Assembly (NCBI GenBank): GCA_029251525.1
Contig: JAQXDE010000048.1
Span: forward strand, 106,515 to 170,514
DNA: 64,000 nt
Direction of reading: 5' to 3'
Source: Saprospiraceae bacterium
GTDB taxonomy: Bacteria > Bacteroidota > Bacteroidia > Chitinophagales > Saprospiraceae
Below the pieces are notes generated by a model that saw only the letters and a program-made list of their open reading frames with translations, did not search any database and was not told the origin of the DNA. This document shows, piece by piece, positions 15,853 to 23,864 of this stretch. The position numbers and the translations under genes were made by a program. The first letter of the stretch is position 1. Every line of letters begins with the position of its first letter.

Positions 15853-16626
15853 ATGATACAAGTAGAAAATTTATCAAAATCATTTTCTCTTTCTAGACAG
15901 CAACGTAAAGAAATTGGTACTGATGCTAGAACGATTACCGCAGTTAATAATATTAGTTTTAATTGTCAACCAGGTCGAATTTATTCTTTGCTTGGACCTA
16001 ATGGAGCAGGGAAAACAACCACCTTAAGAATGATGGCAACTATTTTGAAACCTACCGGTGGAACAATAAAAATAAATGGATACGATGTGGTGCAGGAAGG
16101 AGTAAAAGTTCGATCATCAATTGGTTTTTTGACAGGTTCGACTGGCTTGTATCAAAGATTGACACCAAATGAATTAACTAAATATTTTGCTGATCTGTAT
16201 GGTGTAAAAAAGGATGTATATGAACGAAGAAAGAATGAATTGTATAGTTTATTGGGTATGCACGATTTCGCAAAAAAAAGAATAGGTCAACTGTCAACCG
16301 GAATGAGGCAAAAAGTTTCGATAGCTCGGACTATGATTCATGATCCTGATGTTGTAATCTTTGATGAGCCAACATCAGGTTTGGATGTGATTACTGCCGA
16401 AAACATTGTTAATTTAATTCGGAACTGTAAAGATGATGGAAAGACTGTTATTTTTTCTTCGCACATCATGAGTGAAGTTGATTTATTGTGTGATGATTTA
16501 GCAATTATCCACAAGGGAGACCTAATCTATTCTTCGACGATGGAAGAATTTAGGGAGCAGATGAAAAGTAAAAATTTGACTGAGGAATTTATTAGGATAG
16601 TTAATAATACTTCAGTAGTCACTTAG
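15853..16626 (+). CDS. natA: ABC transporter ATP-binding protein, NatA type (orphan)
   Basis: A 257-residue ABC ATPase. Visible parts are Walker A GPNGAGKT at 48-55, the signature LSTGMRQK at 147-154, Walker B VVIFDEPTSGLD at 167-178 and the switch histidine H204 in FSSHIMSE. The N-terminus, MIQVENLSKSFSL with a long charged insertion before the catalytic core, resembles NatA of the NatAB sodium/drug exporters. Such ATPases need a separate membrane subunit, but none is encoded on either side: the gene is closed off by a strong terminator. The permease must be elsewhere. The class is certain; the transported substrate is unknown. Confidence 0.85.
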   Translation: MIQVENLSKSFSLSRQQRKEIGTDARTITAVNNISFNCQPGRIYSLLGPNGAGKTTTLRMMATILKPTGGTIKINGYDVVQEGVKVRSSIGFLTGSTGLYQRLTPNELTKYFADLYGVKKDVYERRKNELYSLLGMHDFAKKRIGQLSTGMRQKVSIARTMIHDPDVVIFDEPTSGLDVITAENIVNLIRNCKDDGKTVIFSSHIMSEVDLLCDDLAIIHKGDLIYSSTMEEFREQMKSKNLTEEFIRIVNNTSVVT

Positions 16627-16653
16627 TAAGTAGTAAAATTAAAATTTAATTAG

Positions 16654-16689
16654 AATGAGCCTCACTTTTGATTAAAAGTGGGGCTCATT
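16654..16689. terminator. Strong bidirectional terminator between natA and the repeat protein
   Basis: A 16-base-pair stem is formed by 16654-16669 and 16674-16689 with one G-T wobble. An A-rich flank on the left and TTTTAATT on the right let it work for both convergent genes. Confidence 0.85.
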
Positions 16690-16710
16690 TTAATTAAAGA
16701 TTATTTATTT

Positions 16711-18237
16711 TTAGAAATTAACACCCAAAGATTTTAAAGTTTCAAAGTCCATTTGACCAACAGGTAAGTTATTGTCTCTTTGGTACTTCATTAAAGCAGC
16801 TTTAGTTTTTGCACCTAAAACGTTATCGATTGGTCCAGGGTCATATCCACTTGAATTTAATGCATTTTGAACAGATCGAACCATTTCAGTTGTGATATTA
16901 CTCATACAAACAACTTCTCTCCATTCTGTGAATCCACCTTGTTTTACTAGGTTTCTTTTTTTAACTGAAGCATACTCCGCAGGAATTTCAATAGTTCTAG
17001 TTTGAGCTGCAGATTTTACAACTTTTTTAGAAACTGTAGCATACTCTGCAGGAATTTCAATAGATTTTGTTTGTGCAGGAGTTTTAACAACTCTTCTACT
17101 CACTGTTTTAAAAACAGCAGGAGTCTTTACCTCTTTTGTAGTAGCAGGAGTTTTTAATCTTGTTTTAGTAATAGTAGCATACTCTGCAGGAATTTCAATA
17201 CTTCGAGTAGTAGCGGGGGTTTTCACAACTTTTCGAGTTATAGTTTTGAAAACAGCAGGAATAATTTCTTCACGAGTGGTAGCAGGAGTTTTCAACACAG
17301 TTTTTGTTACAGATGTGTATTCAGCAGGAATCTCAACTACTTTTTCTGAAGGAGGAGTTTTCATAACCCTAGAAATTCTTGATGCAAATTTTGCAGGAAT
17401 AGGCACTTCTTTGGTGCAGTTAGAGTTAGGAGTTCCATCACCACCAACACAACCCTTATTTACTTGTCTGGATACAGTTTTGTATTCGGCAGGAACTTCT
17501 ACCAAGCACCATACTTGGCAATCATTAGGGTCAGCAGAAAGGCAGTTTCGATCCGCTCTTTTTTTTATCCACTTAGTTGAAGCAGGACGAGTTTCGATCC
17601 GCTCAGTTTCTGTTACGAACGTAGGAGATATAGTTTCAATTCGAGAGGAAACAGATTCCACTTCATATTGTTCCGTTATGTTTTCGTAAGAAGCAGGTAT
17701 TACTTCAATACGAGTAGAAGCTGCTTTAGAAACTACTTTTTCAGTTTCTTTACCATATTCAGCAGGAACTGCAATTAATTTTGTTTTTGCGGGAGTAACT
17801 TCAACTTGTTCAGTAACTGTTTCGTAAGTAGCAGGAATTACTTCCAGCCTTGTAGAAGCAGCTTTTGATTCTACAGTTTCTTTATAAGTTTCGTACACTG
17901 CAGGTACAGCCACTAGTTTGGTTTTTTCTGGAGTAACCATTACTTGTTCAGTTACAGTTTCATATTCTGCAGGCGTTGCTATCATCCTTGAAGCAGCAGC
18001 TTTAACAATTACTTGCTCAGTAACTGTTTCAAAGGTAGCAGGGATTACTTCAGTTCTAACACCTGCAGCTTTAGTTTCAACTTTCTCTGCTACAGTTTCG
18101 TATTGATCAGCAATTAAACATTTTGCGTAGCACTTTCCAGCTTCGCCATTTGGTGGCATTTCAGAACTTGGTTGTGCTAAGACAACAAATCCACAAAGCA
18201 TAAAATATACAGATAAAATGAGGTTCAATCTTTTCAT
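16711..18237 (-). CDS. Secreted 23-residue-repeat protein with C-terminal peptidoglycan-binding domain
   Basis: The protein has 508 residues. A signal peptide ends near residue 21 (VVLA, then QPSS). Residues about 38-440 consist of about sixteen imperfect repeats of roughly 23 residues with the pattern IPAxYxTVTxxVxxxPAxTR. The first eight units are acidic (TEQV, EKVE); the last six or seven are strongly basic (KKVVKTPA, RRVVK). A cysteine-containing insertion sits between the halves, around NCLSADPNDCQVWC and CVGGDGTPNSNC. Residues about 445-508 form a peptidoglycan-binding type 1 domain (VRSVQNALNSSGYDPG, DNVLGAKTKAALMKYQRDN). I infer a periplasmic or surface fibre anchored on peptidoglycan. 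No enzyme domain is present. Similar repeat proteins are known to me only from Bacteroidota. Confidence 0.78.
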   Translation of the reverse strand: MKRLNLILSVYFMLCGFVVLAQPSSEMPPNGEAGKCYAKCLIADQYETVAEKVETKAAGVRTEVIPATFETVTEQVIVKAAASRMIATPAEYETVTEQVMVTPEKTKLVAVPAVYETYKETVESKAASTRLEVIPATYETVTEQVEVTPAKTKLIAVPAEYGKETEKVVSKAASTRIEVIPASYENITEQYEVESVSSRIETISPTFVTETERIETRPASTKWIKKRADRNCLSADPNDCQVWCLVEVPAEYKTVSRQVNKGCVGGDGTPNSNCTKEVPIPAKFASRISRVMKTPPSEKVVEIPAEYTSVTKTVLKTPATTREEIIPAVFKTITRKVVKTPATTRSIEIPAEYATITKTRLKTPATTKEVKTPAVFKTVSRRVVKTPAQTKSIEIPAEYATVSKKVVKSAAQTRTIEIPAEYASVKKRNLVKQGGFTEWREVVCMSNITTEMVRSVQNALNSSGYDPGPIDNVLGAKTKAALMKYQRDNNLPVGQMDFETLKSLGVNF

Positions 18238-18342
18238 ATTTTAATAATTATTGGTTTAATAAAAAGTTATTAATAAAATTATAGGGAAGTAAGTTCATCA
18301 TAACATATAAAAAAAATTATAATACCATTGTAATCATACTTT

Positions 18343-19557
18343 TTAATATTTTGGATAGCAAATATAATGTTTAGTAATTATTTTCGGCTGAACACCATGA
18401 TCTGAGGCATCAGACATTGGAACTACCTTTCCATCTTTATAGAGAATTTTAATCTCATCTTTGTTAGTTGTGTAAGCACTATTTGATTCTTTTCCATCAA
18501 AAACTAGATAATCCTTAGTTTCTGAACGGTCTTTTTTTAAGTTGGTTGCGATTATTTGACGAAGATCTTTCACATATTCCTTTTTAAATGGCTTGTTTTG
18601 CATTTTTATTTTTAATAAATTTCTTTCGATGATTCTTTTTGATAAATATGATAATACAAAATCATTGTGATTACTCCAGCTTTTTAAAGCAGATAATATA
18701 TCTACATCATCCAAAGAAGCATATTTTTCCAGTAAAATATTTCGATTTTTTTTGAAATCTTTAATTGTTATATTTTCGTAAAGAAAAAACTTCAAACCTT
18801 CTGATGCTTCCAATTCAACTCCTTGTTGAGCTAGTTCCTTTGCTCTCTTCAGTGTTCGAATTAGCATTTGTTCTGCAGCTAAAACTGTTTTATGCAAGTA
18901 AACTTGCCAATACATCAATCGACGAGCGATCAAAAATTTTTCAACGGAGTAGATGCCTTTTTCTTCTACAACAAGTTCATTATTTTTTACAGTCAACATT
19001 TTAATAAGACGATCAGATCCTATAACTCCTTCTGAGACACCTGTAAAAAAACTATCTCGGTTGAGGTAATCCATCCGATCCATGTCAAGTTGACTACTAA
19101 CTAATTGATGCAAAAACTTCTTTGGATATTTATTTTGGAAAATCTGAATAGCGGTATCAAGTTTACCCTTAAACTCTTCATTGAGTTTTTGCATAAAAAG
19201 TTCAGATAATTCTTCATGATGAACTTTTACTAATGTATTTTCCAAGGCGTGAGAGAACGGGGCATGTCCTATATCATGTAATAAAATTGCGATTAAGGCC
19301 GCGCGAGCTTCCTTTTTAGAAATATCTACATCTTTTGATTTTAAGGTTTCTATTGCATGAGTCATCAGATGCATTGCTCCAAGAGCATGATGAAATCGAG
19401 TGTGCAAAGCTCCAGGATAAACATAATGAGAAAGCCCTAATTGTGAGATCCGTCTTAATCGTTGATAATAAGGGTGCTCAATCAAGTCGAATATTATACC
19501 ATGGGGAATACTAGTAAAACCGTAAACGGGATCGTTAAATATTTTTTTCTTATTCAT
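18343..19557 (-). CDS. HD-domain nucleotide phosphohydrolase (dNTPase/SAMHD1-like)
   Basis: The 404-residue cytoplasmic enzyme belongs to the HD superfamily branch related to dGTPase and SAMHD1. The metal site is visible: H52 in the HTRFHH block at 52-57, H94-D95 in LLHDIGHAPFSH, and the later aspartate in SSQLDMDRMDYLNRD. The opening YGFTSIPHGIIFDLIEHPYYQRLRRI is typical of this group. It may hydrolyse dNTPs or a related nucleotide, but the substrate cannot be told from sequence. Length is usual for the Bacteroidota members. It is a single-gene unit; the start ATG at 19557 immediately precedes a conserved N-terminus. Confidence 0.83.
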   Translation of the reverse strand: MNKKKIFNDPVYGFTSIPHGIIFDLIEHPYYQRLRRISQLGLSHYVYPGALHTRFHHALGAMHLMTHAIETLKSKDVDISKKEARAALIAILLHDIGHAPFSHALENTLVKVHHEELSELFMQKLNEEFKGKLDTAIQIFQNKYPKKFLHQLVSSQLDMDRMDYLNRDSFFTGVSEGVIGSDRLIKMLTVKNNELVVEEKGIYSVEKFLIARRLMYWQVYLHKTVLAAEQMLIRTLKRAKELAQQGVELEASEGLKFFLYENITIKDFKKNRNILLEKYASLDDVDILSALKSWSNHNDFVLSYLSKRIIERNLLKIKMQNKPFKKEYVKDLRQIIATNLKKDRSETKDYLVFDGKESNSAYTTNKDEIKILYKDGKVVPMSDASDHGVQPKIITKHYICYPKY

Positions 19558-20041
19558 AATTTCTAAATTGCTATTGAATTTTCCCTTTTTGAGAAAACGA
19601 ACAACATTGTTTCAAAGATTGAATAAACAAAATGTCTAAAATCTAAGATTTTTTTTTTTTGCAAAAATATCTAATGAATCCTAAACGTTTTAATTATTCA
19701 AATCAGATTTATTCCCGTTTTAAATAATCTTCTTTCTTTGATAAAAGTAATAACTAGATGGATTACCCATGAAAAGGGTTGCATCTTATTTTTAGTTTAA
19801 AACTGATTACACTGCATTAAAGGTAACAAAACGAAAAAAGAGATATGTATTAAAATTAATTTAATGTTGATAAAATTTCATTTTTAGTTATACATGCGGT
19901 TTTTTTTGTTTTTTTGTAAAAAAAATAAGTTTAGGGTTTTTGTTAATAAAATCATTTTAAATAAAATACTATATCTACACTCTAACATTTTATGTATAAA
20001 ACATGTCCTGAACCTCGGGGCTAAAACCAATATATTATCTT
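19558..20041. other. Divergent intergenic region, no gene seen
   Basis: The 484 bases between the HD hydrolase and porX are AT-rich with homopolymer T and A runs. No coding frame or convincing consensus promoter was found, although both divergent genes must start here. Confidence 0.5.
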
Positions 20042-21601
20042 ATGGAAAAAATTAAAATCCTTTGGGCAGATGACGAAATTGATTTATTGAAACCACAAAT
20101 TATGTTTCTAGAAAAGAGAGATTATGATGTGATTGCAGTTAGTAATGGTTATGATGCCCTAGAAGAGTGTGAAACTACTAAAAATATTGATGTCGTATTT
20201 TTGGATGAAAGTATGCCCGGTTTAACTGGACTAGAAACTTTAGCAAAAATCAAGGAGTCAAATCCACATCTTCCTGTGGTTATGATTACAAAGAATGAGG
20301 CAGAAAATGTGATGGAAGAGGCGCTGGGTTCTCAAATTACAGATTACCTGATCAAGCCTGTTAATCCAAATCAGATTTTATTGACTTTGAAAAAAATTAT
20401 CGATAGTAAGGATTTAGTTAGCGAGAAAACTAATTCAGATTATCAACGAGAGTTTCGTCAAATTTCAATGGACATCAATAGTGGTTTGGATGTGGTAGAG
20501 TGGGTGGATGTTTATAAAAAAATTATAAACTGGGAGCTCAAATTAGATGCTTCGACTTCGACTCAAATGGGAGAAATTCTTGCCATGCAAAAGACCGAGG
20601 CGAATGCTGAGTTCTCTAGGTTTATAGAAAGAAAATATGTGAACTGGATTGGTAATCCAGATGATAATACTCCGATCATGTCTCATAATTTGATGAGAAC
20701 TAAAGTTTTTCCAAAGTTAAAAGATGATAAACCTACGATCATGTTATTGCTCGATAATTTACGTTTCGATCAATGGAAGATTTTAGAACCATTATTCACA
20801 GAATATTTTAGAGTAGAAGAGGAAGATTATTTTTATAGTATTTTGCCAACTTCAACACAGTATTCTCGGAATTCTATTTTTGCAGGAATGATGCCATCTG
20901 AAATTCAAAAGCATTATCCTGATTGGTGGTTGAATGATAATGAGCAAGGTGGAAAAAATATGCGTGAACATGATTTGCTTAATGAGCAAGTCAAACGTAT
21001 TGTTCACAGACCTATTAGGGTAGATTATGTAAAAGTGACTAATGTTAGTAAAGCTAAGCAAGTTCAAGACAATATTTTGAACTATATGAATAAAGATTTG
21101 ACAGTAATCGTTTACAATTTTATTGATATGTTGTCACATGCAAGAACTGAAATGGAGGTGCTCAAAGAATTAGCAGGCGACGAAAAAGCTTATCGTTCAT
21201 TAACTCGATCTTGGTTTGAAAATTCATTACTTTGGGATGCATTGCAAACTGCAGCCGAGAGAGGCTGCCAACTTTTAGTAACAACTGATCACGGAACCAT
21301 TAGAGTAAATACTGCTTCAAAAGTTGTAGGGGATCGAGAAACTACCACAAACTTAAGATACAAGGTGGGGCGTAATTTACAATATGATAAACGAGATGTT
21401 TTGGAAGTCCGAGATCCAAAAGATGCAAAGTTACCTCGACCAAATATGAGTTCTACTTTTATTTTTGCGAAGGAAGATGCCTTCTTTCTATATCCCAACA
21501 ATTATAATCATTTCCACAAATACTATAAGAATACTTTTCAGCATGGAGGGATTTCTTTAGAGGAAATTATTTGTCCGTTTATTACCCTTTCAAGTAAGTG
21601 A
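20042..21601 (+). CDS. porX: PorX: response regulator with PglZ alkaline-phosphatase-like domain, T9SS regulator
   Basis: The 519-residue protein has a CheY-like receiver domain (residues 1-125), with acidic pair D10-D11, phospho-acceptor D55 in FLDESMPG, T83 and K105 in LIKPVNP. After a helical linker comes a PglZ domain of the alkaline phosphatase superfamily (about 225-517), with TIMLLLDNLRFDQW, PTSTQYSRNSIFAGMMPSEI, DMLSHARTEME and LLVTTDHGTIRV carrying metal ligands. This architecture defines PorX, which with the PorY kinase controls T9SS genes in Porphyromonas gingivalis. In that species PorX also acts with the sigma factor SigP, and its PglZ domain has phosphodiesterase activity on oligonucleotides. 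No porY is adjacent. The stop codon overlaps copy A of a dispersed hairpin repeat. Confidence 0.93.
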   Translation: MEKIKILWADDEIDLLKPQIMFLEKRDYDVIAVSNGYDALEECETTKNIDVVFLDESMPGLTGLETLAKIKESNPHLPVVMITKNEAENVMEEALGSQITDYLIKPVNPNQILLTLKKIIDSKDLVSEKTNSDYQREFRQISMDINSGLDVVEWVDVYKKIINWELKLDASTSTQMGEILAMQKTEANAEFSRFIERKYVNWIGNPDDNTPIMSHNLMRTKVFPKLKDDKPTIMLLLDNLRFDQWKILEPLFTEYFRVEEEDYFYSILPTSTQYSRNSIFAGMMPSEIQKHYPDWWLNDNEQGGKNMREHDLLNEQVKRIVHRPIRVDYVKVTNVSKAKQVQDNILNYMNKDLTVIVYNFIDMLSHARTEMEVLKELAGDEKAYRSLTRSWFENSLLWDALQTAAERGCQLLVTTDHGTIRVNTASKVVGDRETTTNLRYKVGRNLQYDKRDVLEVRDPKDAKLPRPNMSSTFIFAKEDAFFLYPNNYNHFHKYYKNTFQHGGISLEEIICPFITLSSK

Positions 21602-21649
21602 TGAACCATGAGTGATGAGTCTTGTTTGTAAAATTCATCACTCATCACT
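21597..21649 (+). repeat. Dispersed hairpin repeat, copy A (also probable porX terminator)
   Basis: The left part holds AGTGATGAA (21597-21605) and AGTGATGAG (21611-21619); the right part holds overlapping TTCATCACT (21634-21642) and CTCATCACT (21641-21649). The second pair is a perfect 9-base stem followed by a T-run. The same words recur at 35657-35717 and 39671-39728. Confidence 0.6.
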
Positions 21650-21668
21650 TTTTTTGTTGCTAAAAGTA

Positions 21669-22028
21669 TTACTCTACATAACTCTTTTTGACCACTAATG
21701 CCATCCAACCATTATCCAACGGCAAATATCCATGGTCGTAACAAAAGTAATAAATCTTTCCAGCTTTAGTTTTATAAATATTAGTGAAGTAGCTGAACTT
21801 AAATCCTTTTTCTAATAATTTATCTTTATGAGTTTTGGATTTTCCATTCGGATTTAGCTCTGCAAGGATGCGTCGATTTTTTCGAAGGATATTATTGATA
21901 TTTCGTACGAAGTTAGTGGTATCACTATTGAGTTTGTTATTATAGGAACTACGGCAACTATCACAACAGAATTTTTTATCCGCTCGTCCAATGAATTCGT
22001 CGGTGCATTCAAGGCATCTTTTTTTCAT
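21669..22028 (-). CDS. Small zinc-ribbon protein, unknown function
   Basis: The 119-residue cytoplasmic protein opens with MKKRCLECTDEF and FCCDSCRSSYNNKL. A CxxC pair at residues 5-8 and a CxxC pair at about 22-25 form a zinc ribbon. The remainder has a basic helical stretch (RNINNILRKNRRILAEL) and an aromatic C-terminal part (YYFCYDHGYLPLDNGWMALVV). A DNA- or RNA-binding role is plausible for a zinc ribbon plus basic helix but is not shown. Similar short proteins are common in Bacteroidota. It converges on porX and shares the repeat hairpin with it as the likely terminator. Confidence 0.75.
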   Translation of the reverse strand: MKKRCLECTDEFIGRADKKFCCDSCRSSYNNKLNSDTTNFVRNINNILRKNRRILAELNPNGKSKTHKDKLLEKGFKFSYFTNIYKTKAGKIYYFCYDHGYLPLDNGWMALVVKKSYVE

Positions 22029-22174
22029 TTTTTTTTTAGCAATCAGGAACTGAATTTAAGAAAATAGAAGCTAAAAGATTACTTAATAAAAATAAGGTCT
22101 TTTTTATTTTGTAATCTAATTGTTATAAAATGGTATCATCATCACTTTAAAATTACAACGATAAAACTTAAGAT

Positions 22175-23483
22175 ATGAAGAAATTTTTGCTATTGCTTTT
22201 ATTTATCTACTTATTTCATTTTAGCAATGGTTAGGTCGAAGTTGCTGGTTTGTTTTTTTGACTAATTTTACGAGGGTGCATTATGAAATTGCTACCCCAC
22301 TAGTAGATTCTGAGATCAGAAATAATCTAAAATATCTGATATCTAAGAAGTTTGATTTAATGATGGGAGTTAGTCTTCAGTTTCCCCAAAGGTTATTTTC
22401 TTAAGAATACATCTGATATTTTAAATCATTTAGGGCAATTGTTTTCAATTTAAAGTTCCTATTTAAATTATCATTGTCGAATAATGCTATTCGGGTTTGG
22501 CGAATTCATTGAGTTTTTTGGAGTTCTTTACTTTAAACAATTGATGGGGATGCATGCTGAATCCGATTTTATTCACCTTCTAAAAAATAATGAGAGAACA
22601 TTTTTTAGCATTGCTTATTTAGGTACTGATGTTGACTTCGGTAGGCCTTCTCAAAAGGGATGAGGCGATTGAGTTTGGACAAAATTCACAGTATGATCGA
22701 CTTTATAATGAAGGAGAACTTCCAAAGGATTATACGATGCCTTCCCAAGAAAAATATAATTAAAGTATCGTCAAGGATAACTATGAAAAACTTGATCGAG
22801 ATAATAATGGGAATAAATTCTATCTCGAAAGTACCTATGTTGTTGACGATTTATTGAGAAGTGGATTTGTTTTGTATAATGATCCAGTTAGTGATTATGT
22901 GAATGGGGTAATGGAGGAAATAATAAAAAGTAATCCAAAGTTAAAAAGAAAGAATCCGCGGGTTTATAATCGTTACAGGTACATTTTTTTTGAAGTTGGA
23001 TATCAGCAATTTTCAAGCAGGCAAAGTGCATTGCTTCGTTTCGCTGAACAACCTTCTTTAAAATATCGAATTAGTACTCAAAGTGTAGGGATAGGTCTGT
23101 ATAAAACGAGCAAAAGAAAATCAAGATCGTTATCTCCACTTGGTTTCTTTTTTGGATATAAAGTTAATTATTCTCGATCTACTGCTACACCAATAAAATA
23201 TGCAGACACTAAGGAAAAATTCGAAAGAGTAGAAAAAGCTGCCTATAACCTTATCTATGATAGACCAGAATTAAATTTTCTGGGACTTGCCGTATCTTCA
23301 GGATTTAGAACAGTTTTGAAAGATAAGTTCACATTAAGTTATGCCTTTGATTTTGGATTTGATTTGCCACTAGGAGAATATGATAGTAATGAACCTCAAT
23401 TTGCATTTTCTAGAAAAGATCTTCAACGTAATAATTCTCTGTATTTATATTTAACGATTGGTGGTGGAATGTTGCTTTATTAG
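22175..23483 (+). pseudogene. Composite pseudogene: signal peptide, M48-type metallopeptidase N-terminal region, then outer-membrane-type C-terminal part
   Basis: An ATG at 22175 starts a signal peptide (KKFLLLLLFIYLFHFSNG) that meets a TAG at 22232. Short coding-like pieces in other frames follow, such as EIATPLVDSEIRNNLKYL. From 22650 one frame reads GELPKDYTMPSQEKYN, an in-frame TAA at 22761, then LESTYVVDDLLRSGFVLYNDPVSDYV. This strongly resembles the segment ahead of the catalytic domain of Bacteroidota M48 peptidases. Where the peptidase should continue, the frame instead runs into about 165 residues of beta-strand-rich sequence (FFEVGYQQFSSRQ, FTLSYAFDFGFDLPLG) ending at 23483. The zinc motif HExxH is absent. 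I infer a deletion that joined two genes, followed by decay. Residues from about 22854 could still be translated from a TTG. Confidence 0.5.
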
Positions 23484-23864
23484 TATTCTAAGCCAAAGGT
23501 TATCTCTAGTAAATGAAGTTTTAGAGTTAATTATAATTTCTATTCTTAAGCCAATTTTTTCTTCTATTTTTTTAAAAAGAGTCAAGGATCTGAAGGTCAA
23601 GTGGTTGGTGTTTATAATACTAAACAAAATTAGCAATCTATAGTATAACTCTTAATCAACTTTGACTTATGGGAAAGGGGATTCAGATGTAAGTATGCAT
23701 TTATTTAGAAAACATCTAAATAGCTTTTCCTTACCATAAACACATCCTTACTTATTTAAAAATTTCAAAAGGTTTATATCTTTGCGGAATATTTCATAAA
23801 GCGTTAATTCTATTAACGTTTATTGTATTTTCAAACTTATTTTTTACCATTAAATATTTGAATT
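23484..23864. other. Leader region of the nqr operon
   Basis: No gene is seen in 381 bases. The region carries the likely nqr promoter -7 element and a long AT-rich leader of about 80 bases. Confidence 0.5.
23777..23784 (+). promoter_or_regulatory. Likely -7 element for the nqr operon
   Basis: TATCTTTG followed by C is identical to the -7 found for the natA-like gene and fits TAnnTTTG. It lies 80 bases upstream of nqrA. The -33 position is poor, so the site is only probable. Confidence 0.4.

Noticed and set aside
17246-18106. Plus-strand frames opposite the 23-residue repeat protein
   Set aside because: Periodic shadow frames of the real repetitive gene.
16711-18237. CRISPR-like periodicity in the repetitive gene
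   Set aside because: The period is about 69 bases with drifting units and an intact reading frame; there are no constant repeats with unique spacers.
23458-23643. Short frames on both strands after the composite pseudogene
   Set aside because: Low-complexity AT-rich sequence with no coding character; they are overlapping shadows.
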